Source: Bacteroidota bacterium (GTDB lineage Bacteria > Bacteroidota > Bacteroidia > Sphingobacteriales > Sphingobacteriaceae). From it: 49,510 nt of DNA. The DNA lies in NCBI GenBank assembly GCA_018266915.1, contig JAFDZM010000055.1, positions 1 to 49,510 of the forward strand, in the 5' to 3' direction. Positions 26,442-34,872 of this stretch are shown here, in pieces. A model generated the notes under the pieces. That model worked only from the letters and a program-made list of their open reading frames with translations, was not told the DNA's origin and ran no database searches. Numbering within the stretch: position 1 is the stretch's first letter; every line of letters starts with the position of its first letter. The position numbers and the translations under genes were made by a program.

Positions 26442-26783
26442 CTAACCACCCGCCTTTTTTGCCTTGTATCCGTCGGCCTGTAATAAAGTTAACACCCTGT
26501 CACGAAAGTCGCCCTGTATCAATATCTCGCCGTCCTTTACTGAGCCGCCAACCCCGCATTTCGTCTTCAATTGTTTACCTATTGCTTCTAAATCGGATTC
26601 TTTGCCCACAAAGCCAACAATCCTGGTCACCACTTTGCCACCGCCTTTGCGGTCGAGGTGTATTCTGAGGTCTTGCTGATGTGGTGGCGGAGTTGATGCT
26701 GCAAAGCCAGTATCGCCGTTGTATTGATAATCGGGATCGGTAGAATAGACAATCTGCGAGAAGTCTTTGAATTTCTTTGACAT
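26442..26783 (-). CDS. SUI1/eIF1-like translation factor (YciH family)
   Basis: A 113-residue protein with a C-terminal SUI1 domain (about 38-110): [19 protein letters not shown] and [21 protein letters not shown] are the characteristic blocks. Bacterial members resemble eukaryotic initiation factor eIF1 and are thought to affect start-site fidelity, but their role is not firmly established. It stands between pckA and the lipid kinase gene. Confidence 0.9.
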   Translation of the reverse strand: MSKKFKDFSQIVYSTDPDYQYNGDTGFAASTPPPHQQDLRIHLDRKGGGKVVTRIVGFVGKESDLEAIGKQLKTKCGVGGSVKDGEILIQGDFRDRVLTLLQADGYKAKKAGG

Positions 26784-26785
26784 AA

Positions 26786-26866
26786 CTGTTTAAGTTATTA
26801 GTTGATTGTGTTAGATTAAGTTGAATAAGTTAAGCAATCAGGGCAATCAATTAATCGGGTAAGACA
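26786..26866. repeat. Copy of the GTTGATTGTGTTAG intergenic repeat
   Basis: The sequence shares GTTGATTGTGTTAG with the element at 33924-34034. A looser complementary part (CAATCAATTAATC) follows. It fills the gap between the lipid kinase stop codon and the SUI1 start codon. It is degenerate and non-coding. Confidence 0.5.
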
Positions 26867-26867
26867 A

Positions 26868-27755
26868 TTAAGATTTAAACCCCGGCCCTGTTATTATTCT
26901 CAATGATGCCGGCACTATCTGAATATTTACTTCTTTTCCCATCATCTGCGGTTCGCCATCAAGGTGAACAGGGCCATCTGTTGAACGCTTTATGGTAATG
27001 TTTTTCCCACGGATAATCTCTACATATTTCGATTTATCAGCGGTTTTTGCGAACATCCGGACTCCCATCTCAATAAACCGCCACATCGGAAATTGTTTGA
27101 TAACACATATATCAAGCAACCCATCCTGCACTGATGCACACGGCGAGACATGCGCATTATTACCGAATTGGGAGGAATTGGCTATACTGAGCATAAATGC
27201 ATCACGCACATATTCAGTTCCGTCAATATTGATATGATAGGTTTCGGCTTTGTAGTTGGAGATTTCTCGTAAAGACGATTTCACATAGGCCCAAAATCCA
27301 CGATTCTTATCATGAGAAAAAACTTCTGCGATATGTGCATCAAACCCCATACCGGCCAGGTTAAAAAACCTTTGTTCATTTAACACAGCTGAATCAATAG
27401 CCTCAACACGCTCACCATTAATGGTTTCGATAGATTGAGAAGTATCCATTGGTATACCCAGGAATCGTGCCAACCCATTGCCCGAACCAAAAGGAATAAC
27501 ACCTAAGGCAATATTTGTTCCTACAATAGCCGATGCAATCTCGTTCACTGTTCCATCTCCGCCTACCGCTATCACATAGTCGAATTTACCTATAGCGTCT
27601 TTAGCCAGTTCACTGCCATGCATAGCGCGTTCAGTATAAACTACGGTGGCCTCGAACTGTGTATGATCTAATATATTCTTTATCAGGGCCGGAACCTGTT
27701 CCTTTGTTTTCCCCCCCGAAATCGGATTTATGATAAATAAGGCTTTCCTTTTCAA
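26868..27755 (-). CDS. Diacylglycerol/lipid kinase family protein (YegS/BmrU type)
   Basis: A 295-residue lipid kinase of the DAGK catalytic family, which phosphorylates a lipid hydroxyl with ATP, probably in membrane lipid turnover. The nucleotide-binding block AVGGDGTVNEIASAI (about 63-77) and GVIPFGSGNGLARFLGIP (about 86-103) are intact. The start is a TTG at 27755: no ATG is near, the family N-terminus KRKALFIINPISGGK begins right there, and a -7 box lies 19 bases upstream. Confidence 0.9.
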   Translation of the reverse strand: MKRKALFIINPISGGKTKEQVPALIKNILDHTQFEATVVYTERAMHGSELAKDAIGKFDYVIAVGGDGTVNEIASAIVGTNIALGVIPFGSGNGLARFLGIPMDTSQSIETINGERVEAIDSAVLNEQRFFNLAGMGFDAHIAEVFSHDKNRGFWAYVKSSLREISNYKAETYHINIDGTEYVRDAFMLSIANSSQFGNNAHVSPCASVQDGLLDICVIKQFPMWRFIEMGVRMFAKTADKSKYVEIIRGKNITIKRSTDGPVHLDGEPQMMGKEVNIQIVPASLRIITGPGFKS

Positions 27756-27774
27756 CTAATTATAATTTGACCGT

Positions 27775-27782
27775 CAAAAGTA
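27775..27782 (-). promoter_or_regulatory. Promoter -7 element of the lipid kinase gene
   Basis: TACTTTTG on the minus strand matches TAnnTTTG and ends 19 bases before the TTG start codon. No clear -33 TTTG was found. It is divergent from the metK promoter about 30 bp away. Confidence 0.5.
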
Positions 27783-27813
27783 ACCGGATTTTCGGCTTTG
27801 TGAAAAATTGTTT

Positions 27814-27821
27814 TATTTTTG
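27814..27821 (+). promoter_or_regulatory. Promoter -7 element of metK
   Basis: TATTTTTG matches TAnnTTTG. Transcription would start near 27826-27830, exactly where the riboswitch-like leader begins, which supports both calls. The -33 region is weak (TTTTC). Confidence 0.65.
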
Positions 27822-27830
27822 CCCCTTGAA

Positions 27831-27915
27831 AGTGGACTGATTTGTTGTTCTTGTACTTTTTTTAATAGCGTACAGAACTGGATTGCAACCACGTAAAAAA
27901 GTGCTAAACCCAGTT
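27831..27915 (+). promoter_or_regulatory. SAM-II-type riboswitch in the metK leader
   Basis: GTGG (27832-27835) can pair with CCAC (27889-27892) as stem P1. Between them lie the conserved GATTTG and an inner hairpin GTTC-TTGTAC / GTACA-GAAC (27847-27878). The conserved SAM-II 3' part follows: ATTGCAACCACGT, an A-run, then TGCTAAA. CTGG (27878-27881) can pair with CCAG (27910-27913) as the pseudoknot. A T-run (TTTTTT, 27919-27924) comes just after, so AACTGG/CCAGTT could also act as a short terminator stem. SAM-II binds S-adenosylmethionine, the product of the gene downstream. The match is by eye, not by a covariance model. Confidence 0.8.
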
Positions 27916-27989
27916 TCCTTTTTTAACCCGCGATCCCGTTAGATTTCCTGCTTTTAATTACTTTAATTAATTGCTTAACAAAATTTTTT

Positions 27990-29240
27990 ATGCCCTATTT
28001 ATTCACTTCAGAATCTGTATCAGAGGGACATCCGGATAAAGTTGCAGACCAGATATCGGATGCATTAATTGACAATTTTTTAGCTTTTGACCCTGAATCA
28101 AAAGTAGCCTGTGAAACGCTGGTTACAACAGGTCAGGTTTTTTTAGCAGGCGAGGTAAAATCAAAAGCATATCTGGATGTGCAAAAAATCGCCCGTGACG
28201 TGATCAATAAGATCGGGTATAACAAGAGCGAATATATGTTTGATGGTAACTCTTGCGGGGTATTATCAGCCATTCACGAACAATCTCCTGACATCAATCA
28301 GGGTGTTGAGCGTAAAGAAAAACAGGAACAAGGCGCCGGCGACCAGGGGATGATGTTTGGCTATGCTACTGTGGAGACCGCCAACTATATGCCATTGGCA
28401 CTGGATATTGCACATGCGCTATTGATAGAACTTGCAGCTATTCGCCGTGAGGACAAAGAGATCAAATATCTTCGTCCCGATGCAAAATCGCAGGTTACTT
28501 TGGAGTATAACGATAACAGTCAGCCAACACGCATTGATGCGATCGTAATATCAACCCAACATGATGATTTTGGCGAAGAACAGAGCATGCTGAAGAAGAT
28601 TAAAGACGACATCATTAATATCTTAATCCCACGTGTAAAGGCTAAATATCCAAAATATGCACACTTGTTTAATGATGACATTAAATATCACATTAACCCT
28701 ACAGGTAAATTTGTGATCGGCGGTCCGCATGGAGATACAGGCTTGACCGGTCGTAAGATTATAGTTGATACTTACGGTGGCAAAGGTGCACACGGTGGCG
28801 GCGCTTTCTCGGGTAAAGATCCATCAAAGGTTGACCGCTCGGCAGCTTATGCAACACGTCACATCGCTAAAAACCTGGTTGCTGCCGGTGTTTGCGATGA
28901 GGTATTGGTGCAGGTATCATACGCTATCGGTGTAGCACAGCCAATGGGTATTTATGTAAATACCTATGGCAGTGGAAAAGTAGGCTTAAGTGACAGTGAG
29001 ATCGCTAAAAAAGTGGAGAGCATTTTTGATATGACCCCTTATGCTATCGAAACCCGCTTTAAACTGCGCCACCCGATATACAGCGAAACTGCCGCCTATG
29101 GCCACTTTGGCAAACCAAGCCAGAAAGTAGTAAAAAGTTTTTACAGCCCTAACGGTGAAGAATTAAAAGTGGAAGTCGAGTTATTTACCTGGGAAAAACT
29201 GGATTACGTAGAGAAGGTAAAAGCAGCATTCGGGCTGTAA
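27990..29240 (+). CDS. metK: S-adenosylmethionine synthetase
   Basis: A 416-residue MetK, which makes S-adenosylmethionine from methionine and ATP. The N-terminal [19 protein letters not shown], the ATP-binding [12 protein letters not shown] (about 110-121) and the P-loop-like [19 protein letters not shown] (about 268-286) are intact. Length is slightly above the E. coli enzyme and usual for Bacteroidota. A 160-base leader with a SAM-II-like element suggests feedback by the product. A terminator follows. Confidence 0.97.
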   Translation: MPYLFTSESVSEGHPDKVADQISDALIDNFLAFDPESKVACETLVTTGQVFLAGEVKSKAYLDVQKIARDVINKIGYNKSEYMFDGNSCGVLSAIHEQSPDINQGVERKEKQEQGAGDQGMMFGYATVETANYMPLALDIAHALLIELAAIRREDKEIKYLRPDAKSQVTLEYNDNSQPTRIDAIVISTQHDDFGEEQSMLKKIKDDIINILIPRVKAKYPKYAHLFNDDIKYHINPTGKFVIGGPHGDTGLTGRKIIVDTYGGKGAHGGGAFSGKDPSKVDRSAAYATRHIAKNLVAAGVCDEVLVQVSYAIGVAQPMGIYVNTYGSGKVGLSDSEIAKKVESIFDMTPYAIETRFKLRHPIYSETAAYGHFGKPSQKVVKSFYSPNGEELKVEVELFTWEKLDYVEKVKAAFGL

Positions 29241-29259
29241 TACCTGATATATAAAATTG

Positions 29260-29293
29260 AAAAGCGGCTCCATATTATCGGACCGCTTTTTTT
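29260..29293 (+). terminator. Terminator of metK
   Basis: AAAAGCGGCTCC and GGACCGCTTTT pair with a single bulged base around an 8-base loop and are followed by a run of T. It lies 20 bp after the metK stop codon. Confidence 0.85.
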
Positions 29294-29327
29294 GTGTATT
29301 TTAGAATCATCACGTAGAAAGAAAATA

Positions 29328-30086
29328 ATGCCTTTTACCTTTTCACATCCAGCAGTGGTATTACCGCTAAACCGTTTGGGTAAAAATTGGATTTCACTTA
29401 CTGCGTTGGTAATTGGTAGTCTCACTCCTGATTTTGAATATTTTATCAGAATGAAGGTTTTTTCTATCTATAGCCACACTTGGGTTGGGTTATTTTGGTT
29501 TGATCTCCCTATTGGCCTATTATTGCTTATCATTTACAACAGATCGATCAAGAATAAATTGATAGACCGCCTTCCCCAATATTTCAATCAGCGTTTGACA
29601 GGATTTAAAGATGAGCGACCCAAATATCTTGGAGCTAACTTAATTGTTGTAGTAATCTGTTTATGGATAGGTGCCTCCTCGCACATTTTCTGGGATAGCT
29701 TTACTCATCCTACAGGCTATTTTGTTAAGCATAGTCATTTGCTGTCGCACAAAATCGTCATCAAACATTTCCCTATACCGTTTTATAATATTTTACAACA
29801 ATTAAGTTCAATAGTGGGTGCTTTAATTATTATTTACACTATCAGCAATTTAACTCTGGGTAAGATCACAACAGCAAAAGGGAGTACAGCCTATTGGGTA
29901 AAAATAGTGTTCGTAAGCATCGTAATATTAGCGATTAGATTTGCTTACAGTCTTAAATTGCATGATTATGGCGATGTCATCATGAGCGAAATCTCAGGAT
30001 TATTAATCGGGCTGCTGATAGTTTCTGTTATTACTCCGGCTCAACAACCTCAATTAATATCTGCTTCTCCTGACAGCACGCATTAA
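29328..30086 (+). CDS. DUF4184 family membrane protein
   Basis: A 252-residue polytopic protein that begins with the DUF4184 signature MPFTFSHPAVVLPL and continues with LVIGSLTPDFEYFIRM and WVGLFWFDLPIGLLLL. About six hydrophobic helices are seen. The histidines and aspartates in SHP, PDFEY and SHIFWDSFTHP resemble those of membrane-bound metal-dependent hydrolases, but no activity is established. The start is set at 29328 by the family N-terminus. Its 3' end overlaps the convergent YqaE gene by 33 bp. Confidence 0.88.
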   Translation: MPFTFSHPAVVLPLNRLGKNWISLTALVIGSLTPDFEYFIRMKVFSIYSHTWVGLFWFDLPIGLLLLIIYNRSIKNKLIDRLPQYFNQRLTGFKDERPKYLGANLIVVVICLWIGASSHIFWDSFTHPTGYFVKHSHLLSHKIVIKHFPIPFYNILQQLSSIVGALIIIYTISNLTLGKITTAKGSTAYWVKIVFVSIVILAIRFAYSLKLHDYGDVIMSEISGLLIGLLIVSVITPAQQPQLISASPDSTH

Positions 30087-30254
30087 TTGACGATGCCTCC
30101 GTGCTTCATAAAAATCATTGGTAACCAATATGGCGTGGATTACGCCCGGTATCCAAAAACAAAGCGTAAGCAGGCAGCTTAAGATAAACGCACCAATTCT
30201 GCCGGTTGTTAAAACCGCAGCCGGTGGAAATAATATGCAAAGGAAGTAACGCAT
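30054..30254 (-). CDS. YqaE/Pmp3 family small membrane protein
   Basis: A 66-residue peptide with the Pmp3/UPF0057 pattern: RYFLCILFPPAAVLTTG, then a second helix FILSCLLTLCFWIPGVIHAILV. Family members are two-helix membrane proteins linked to salt or membrane-potential stress. The ATG at 30254 gives the family N-terminus; the upstream TTG adds ten residues that the family lacks. Confidence 0.85.
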   Translation of the reverse strand: MRYFLCILFPPAAVLTTGRIGAFILSCLLTLCFWIPGVIHAILVTNDFYEARRHRQLMRAVRRSRY

Positions 30255-30312
30255 AGTACCAATAAGACGGTTGAAATGGAGCAATGTTACATGGTCATAA
30301 CATATTTTTCTG

Positions 30313-30600
30313 TTATAATAACTTATTAATCTTTTCTTCTAAGATTTTTAATTCAATTTCTTTTTTGAAGGAGATTAAGTCCCGAGACATTTCTTCATCA
30401 ACTTCTATTTTTTCATAATAGTTGTTATGAATCCGTTCTTGAAGCACAAGTGCAGATAAGCTACAATTAAATAGAATTGTATCTTTCGCATCTTCATGTG
30501 AAAAATCATTGGCTAAAAGGAACCTGAATATTTTGTCAAAAGTAAATCTATCAAAACAAGTTTCGTGCTGTTTTAAAAATTCTTCTATTTCCTCGTCCAT
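30313..30600 (-). CDS. Hypothetical acidic helical protein
   Basis: A 95-residue soluble, acidic protein (MDEEIEEFLKQHETC...) that is predicted to be mostly helical and ends in a lysine/glutamate-rich helix. The ATG at 30600 is preferred to a TTG two codons upstream. The sequence is more AT-rich than the neighbours. No family recognised. Confidence 0.6.
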   Translation of the reverse strand: MDEEIEEFLKQHETCFDRFTFDKIFRFLLANDFSHEDAKDTILFNCSLSALVLQERIHNNYYEKIEVDEEMSRDLISFKKEIELKILEEKINKLL

Positions 30601-30653
30601 TATCAATGTTTTCTAGCTAATATAAATAACTTAAAACATATTTTTACAGATAT

Positions 30654-31214
30654 ATGCAACACCCGGAAGAAAACCCCTGGCAAATAACCTCAGAAAAGAC
30701 CGTGTATGATAACCCCTGGATCGGTGTAACCGAATACCAGGTGATCAATCCCTCAGGCAATCCGGGAATATATGGGAAAGTACATTTTAAAAACTTAGCT
30801 ATAGGTGTAGTGCCGCTTGATGCTGAAATGAATACTTATATAATAGGCCAGTACCGCTTTGTGCTGAACCAATATAGTTGGGAAATACCGGAAGGTGGTG
30901 GCGCCTTTAATGATCACCCGCTTGAATCCGCCAAGCGCGAGCTACTGGAAGAAACCGGTCTTAAAGCATCCCGATGGACGGAGGTACAACGTATGCACCT
31001 TTCCAATTCGGTGACTGATGAGCTATCGATTATTTATTTAGCGCAAGACTTACAGCAATTTGAACCTGAGCCTGAGGATACCGAACAATTAATGATTAAA
31101 AAAGTACCTTTTGATGAAGTATATCGTATGATTTGTGATGGCGAGATTACCGATTCGGTAACAGTAGGTGCCGTATTGAAGATCAGATTGATGCAACTGG
31201 AGGGAAGAATTTAG
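30654..31214 (+). CDS. Nudix hydrolase, ADP-ribose pyrophosphatase-like
   Basis: A 186-residue Nudix protein. The catalytic box is seen at about residues 81-103, with REllEETG at its core (SAKRELLEETGL) preceded by PEGGGAFNDHPLE. The preceding strand IGQYRFVLNQYSWEIPEGG is typical of ADP-sugar pyrophosphatases. It would cleave a nucleoside diphosphate linked to another group, probably ADP-ribose or a nucleotide sugar. It appears to be monocistronic. Confidence 0.88.
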   Translation: MQHPEENPWQITSEKTVYDNPWIGVTEYQVINPSGNPGIYGKVHFKNLAIGVVPLDAEMNTYIIGQYRFVLNQYSWEIPEGGGAFNDHPLESAKRELLEETGLKASRWTEVQRMHLSNSVTDELSIIYLAQDLQQFEPEPEDTEQLMIKKVPFDEVYRMICDGEITDSVTVGAVLKIRLMQLEGRI

Positions 31215-31221
31215 TTTAATA

Positions 31222-31366
31222 ATTGCAAATTGCTGAGTTTACTCACCCCCTGCCTTCTTTCCTCAAAGCGGAGAGAATGTGGTCGGGCGCAGCAATGACC
31301 GGATGAGCCAACTCTGCGCCTCCGCAACCGCACACCTGCTGTATCGAAAGCGAACGTATTTGCAAT
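31222..31366. other. GC-rich non-coding island bounded by 9-bp inverted repeats
   Basis: ATTGCAAAT (31222-31230) and ATTTGCAAT (31358-31366) are perfect complements. They bracket a GC-rich segment unlike the AT-rich flanks. It contains a diverged C-rich motif (CACCCCCTGCC, CGGAGAGAATG) reminiscent of the repeats at 9581 and 13141. The gap between the Nudix and permease genes is about 290 bp; I see no gene in it. Confidence 0.4.
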
Positions 31367-31503
31367 TCTATTCCGCCATAATTATTTGACATACAACTAA
31401 ATAACTATTTGGCATTGTCTTGGTATAATTTGCCGTAACCTGTTGAACTCTACAATCGTCTCAGGATTCAGTCGGTCAGTTGTACAATAAAAACCAATTG
31501 GTT

Positions 31504-33924
31504 ATGATTAAAAGTTATCTTAAAACTGCATTTCGCTTTTTGCTGAAGAACAAGACTTTCAGCTTTATCAATATTTTCGGTCTTGCGGTGGGCACATTGT
31601 GCTGCCTTTACATATTGCTGTACGTGCAGAACCAGTTCAGTTATGATAAACATCATAAAAACGCTGAAAATATTTACAGGATCACCACAGACCTGGCCCT
31701 TACCGGCGACAAGCACCACAATGCGACTACTTCACCACCGATAGCCCCCGCTATCAAGCGCGACTTCCCTGAAGTGCTGCAGTTTACCCGTCATGTGGGT
31801 ATTGGTGGCAAAAACCTGCTTAAATACAAAGAGCAATCGTTTTATGAAGAGAACCTGGCTTATGTCGATTCTACATTTTTCGATGTATTCAGCTACCATT
31901 TCGTAGCCGGGAAAAATACACCAGGATTGATTGCGCAACCTTATTCCATCGTCCTTTTAAAATCTGTATCTGATAAACTATTCGGAAATGACGACCCGAT
32001 TAATAAAGTAATTACCATCAGCAACCAGGATGGGAAACACGATTTCAGGGTAGCGGCTGTGGTTGATAACAGCCTGGGTAAATCGGTTCTCGAAGATCAT
32101 ATATTCGTTACAATGCGCAGCGGTGGTACCGGGCAATTTGTATTGGATAACACTGCCTGGGCTGGTTATAACTTCACCGATTCATTCGTCAAATTACGCC
32201 CCGGATCTGATGCAGGAGCTTTGGAGAAAAAATTTCCTGATTTCTTAAACAAATACGGGGCACAGCAGCTAAAACAACTGGGGATGACCAAAGAGTTACA
32301 CCTGCAACAAGTTTCATCTATTCATACTACAACGGGTTATGAAAACGAGCCAGGTAAAACCATCAGCCCTACACTACTATACATATTGGCTGGTATAGCC
32401 ATCATGATACAACTCATCGCCTGTATCAATTTCATGAACCTGAGCACCGCCCGTGCATCTAAGCGGGCTAAGGAAGTGGGCGTACGCAAGGTTGTCGGAG
32501 CCGGCCGCGGCGATCTGGTTAAACAATTTCTGGGTGAGTCATTCCTGCTTACGCTTATTGGTGTATTATTGGCACTTCCGCTTTTATACCTGCTATTACC
32601 ATTTTTAAACCAAATCACGCAAACCAATATACAGGCTTCATTCCTGAGTAATGGCAGCGTTTGGTTGATGTTGGTAGTTATCGTTGTGATAACGGGCGTT
32701 TTGGCAGGTAGCTACCCGGCATTCTATTTGTCAGCGTTTGAGGCTATCAAAGTAATGAAAGGAAATTTCACCAGCCAGATATCAGCTTCGGGTATACGCC
32801 GGTCATTGGTGATTTTCCAGTTCGTGCTTTCTATTATATTGATAACCGGGATCATCATTATCTACAGTCAACTCAATTTTATTAAAAACAAGGACCTCGG
32901 TTTCGATAAAAACCAAAAGCTTGTTTTCAAATTTTATACTGATGACCAGCAGAAAAAGATGACCGGCCTGGGAACTGATTTTCAGCAACTATCTGAAGTA
33001 AAAGGTGTTACTATGGCCAATAATTACCTAAGTCATTTTGTAGGCCGCGACCATGGCGTTTACCTTGGAGATGGTAGTCCCACTGCAGCTATTGATGCCC
33101 AAAACATGGACACCGATGATAAGTTCCTAAAAACTAATGGAATAAAACTCATTAGCGGCCGTGATTTCCATGTTAAAGATTCATTGAAAACGCTGATCAA
33201 TGAAACTCTTTGCAAAAGATTGGGCCTCGACCCAATGAAAGCGCCTGGAACAAGGCTTTATAGTCAATACTTAAACGGGCCAGTAAATTATGTTGATGTA
33301 GTTGGCGTAATGAAGGATTTCAATTACAACTCACTGCACGGCGATGTACGTCCTTTCATGCTGTTTTATAACAGCGACCCGAGTGCATTTTCGTATATGA
33401 CTGTTTCGGTAAATAGCGATAATTATAAATCGGTGTTAACCAAAATGCAAAACATCTGGCAAAAGAACTTACCGGGAACCCCATTCGAGTACTCCTTTCT
33501 CGATCAGGAAGTACAAAAACAATACTCGGCAGAGATTACTTTATCACAGATCATCAATTCGTTCACCATTATGGCCATCTTGATATCTTGCCTTGGTTTG
33601 TTCGGATTAGCAGCATTTAGTGCAGAGCAACGTCAGAAAGAAATTGGCATCCGTAAAGTATTGGGGGCCAGTGTTACGGGAGTTGTTGCCCTGCTTTCTA
33701 AAGAGTTTATAAAACTGGTGTCCATATCATTCATAATTGCCACACCAATAGCCTGGTGGGCCATGAACAAATGGCTGCAGGCTTTTGCTTATAAAGTGAC
33801 CATCAGTTGGTGGATGTTTGCTATAGCTGGTATCATGTCTATACTGATCGCCTTAGCAACTGTAAGCTTCCAGGCCATAAAGGCCGCGCTGGTGAACCCG
33901 GTGAAGAGTTTGAAATCGGAGTAG
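31504..33924 (+). CDS. ABC transporter permease, FtsX/MacB type
   Basis: An 806-residue permease of the large Bacteroidota type: an N-terminal helix (about 12-35), a MacB periplasmic domain, FtsX domain 1 (about 275-420, including the conserved SKRAKEVGVRKVVGAGR), a second helix and MacB-like domain, and a C-terminal FtsX domain (about 680-800, including EQRQKEIGIRKVLGAS). No ATPase gene is adjacent. Such proteins usually work with a shared MacB-like ATPase for efflux or lipoprotein handling. The ATG at 31504 fits the family start MIKSYLKTAFR; an upstream TTG does not. Confidence 0.92.
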   Translation: MIKSYLKTAFRFLLKNKTFSFINIFGLAVGTLCCLYILLYVQNQFSYDKHHKNAENIYRITTDLALTGDKHHNATTSPPIAPAIKRDFPEVLQFTRHVGIGGKNLLKYKEQSFYEENLAYVDSTFFDVFSYHFVAGKNTPGLIAQPYSIVLLKSVSDKLFGNDDPINKVITISNQDGKHDFRVAAVVDNSLGKSVLEDHIFVTMRSGGTGQFVLDNTAWAGYNFTDSFVKLRPGSDAGALEKKFPDFLNKYGAQQLKQLGMTKELHLQQVSSIHTTTGYENEPGKTISPTLLYILAGIAIMIQLIACINFMNLSTARASKRAKEVGVRKVVGAGRGDLVKQFLGESFLLTLIGVLLALPLLYLLLPFLNQITQTNIQASFLSNGSVWLMLVVIVVITGVLAGSYPAFYLSAFEAIKVMKGNFTSQISASGIRRSLVIFQFVLSIILITGIIIIYSQLNFIKNKDLGFDKNQKLVFKFYTDDQQKKMTGLGTDFQQLSEVKGVTMANNYLSHFVGRDHGVYLGDGSPTAAIDAQNMDTDDKFLKTNGIKLISGRDFHVKDSLKTLINETLCKRLGLDPMKAPGTRLYSQYLNGPVNYVDVVGVMKDFNYNSLHGDVRPFMLFYNSDPSAFSYMTVSVNSDNYKSVLTKMQNIWQKNLPGTPFEYSFLDQEVQKQYSAEITLSQIINSFTIMAILISCLGLFGLAAFSAEQRQKEIGIRKVLGASVTGVVALLSKEFIKLVSISFIIATPIAWWAMNKWLQAFAYKVTISWWMFAIAGIMSILIALATVSFQAIKAALVNPVKSLKSE

Positions 33925-34034
33925 TTTAGTTAAGTGGTTGATTGTGTTAGGTGGTTGAATGGTTAGAAGCTGGGTTAACATAATCAACTATTCAACCCAA
34001 TCAACCAATAACTATTTAACATAATCAACTAAAC
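33924..34034. repeat. Inverted-pair intergenic repeat, GGTTGATT type
   Basis: Terminal GTTTAGTT (33924-33931) and AACTAAAC (34027-34034) are perfect complements. Inside, GGTTGATT (33936-33943) and GGTTGAAT (33953-33960) are matched by ATTCAACC (33990-33997) and AATCAACC (33999-34006). The element begins at the last base of the permease stop codon and ends at the acyltransferase promoter. Confidence 0.75.
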
Positions 34035-34036
34035 AC

Positions 34037-34044
34037 TACCTTTG
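34037..34044 (+). promoter_or_regulatory. Promoter -7 element of the acyltransferase gene
   Basis: TACCTTTG matches TAnnTTTG, 7 bases before the ATG, so the mRNA would have a very short leader. It directly follows the repeat element. Confidence 0.5.
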
Positions 34045-34051
34045 CCTCTCT

Positions 34052-34783
34052 ATGAGGAAATTTTTAGGCTACATTTTAACCCCTATTCATTATCTGTTTT
34101 TTGGTTTGTCGCTGGTGGTTTTTCATCCTATCCAGTGGATATGCTTTAACTGGTTTGGTTACAAAGCACATAAGCGGGCTGTTGATGCACTAAATTTCTG
34201 CCTGGAAAGTTCCTACTATGCTTTAGGTGATACTGTTACTTTTATCAATAAGCAGAACCTGCCTGTTGGCCGGCCAATGATCTTTGTGGCCAATCACCAA
34301 AGTTTGTATGACATCCCGGTACTGATATGGCACTTGCGTAAATATCACGCTAAGTTTATCTCTAAAATAGAATTGACCAAAGGCATCCCGTCTGTATCTT
34401 ATAACCTGCGCCATGGTGGCGCTGCCAATATTGACCGTAAAGATGCTCGTCAATCCATTATGGAAATATCCAAACTGGGCACACGGATGAAGGAAAACAA
34501 ATGGTCAGCAGTGATATTTCCTGAAGGAACACGCTCAAAAGACGGGAGTATGAGAAGTTTCCAGGCCGCGGGCGTTGCTACATTGCTCAAAAAATGTCCG
34601 GAGGCGTTGATCGTCCCTATTGCTATCAATAATGCCTGGAAAATGCAGCGCTATGGTAGTTTCCCGCTTAATACTTTTCTCCGCATGACATGGGAAGTAT
34701 TGCCCCCTATTGAGCCTGAAAAAAGGCCGGTTGATGAAGTGGTTGCTGAGGCGGAATCGGCCATACGCAAAACCATTGCTTAG
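34052..34783 (+). CDS. plsC: 1-acyl-sn-glycerol-3-phosphate acyltransferase
   Basis: A 243-residue PlsC-type enzyme that acylates lysophosphatidic acid to phosphatidic acid at the membrane. The catalytic NHQSLYD (residues 81-87, HX4D form) and the substrate-binding FPEGTRS (156-162) are intact. A hydrophobic N-terminal region (5-35) anchors it. The start is fixed by the ATG just behind a promoter box. Confidence 0.93.
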   Translation: MRKFLGYILTPIHYLFFGLSLVVFHPIQWICFNWFGYKAHKRAVDALNFCLESSYYALGDTVTFINKQNLPVGRPMIFVANHQSLYDIPVLIWHLRKYHAKFISKIELTKGIPSVSYNLRHGGAANIDRKDARQSIMEISKLGTRMKENKWSAVIFPEGTRSKDGSMRSFQAAGVATLLKKCPEALIVPIAINNAWKMQRYGSFPLNTFLRMTWEVLPPIEPEKRPVDEVVAEAESAIRKTIA

Positions 34784-34872
34784 TAGGCCGTTGGCGGTTT
34801 GCAGTTGGCACATCGCTAATTATTTTTCTGCAAACTGCCCATTGGCAACTGCAAACTGTAATAGCTGCAAAC
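34784..34872. repeat. Inverted-pair intergenic repeat, GTTTGCAGTTG type
   Basis: GTTTGCAGTTG (34797-34807) and its perfect complement CAACTGCAAAC (34846-34856) flank an AT-rich centre, with further partial copies (CTGCAAACTG near 34829 and GCTGCAAACTC near 34864). It fills the space between two convergent stop codons. Confidence 0.7.

Noticed and set aside
31367..31503. Promoter box TATAATTTG upstream of the FtsX permease
   Set aside because: It has three instead of two bases between TA and TTTG, and no well-spaced -33 element.
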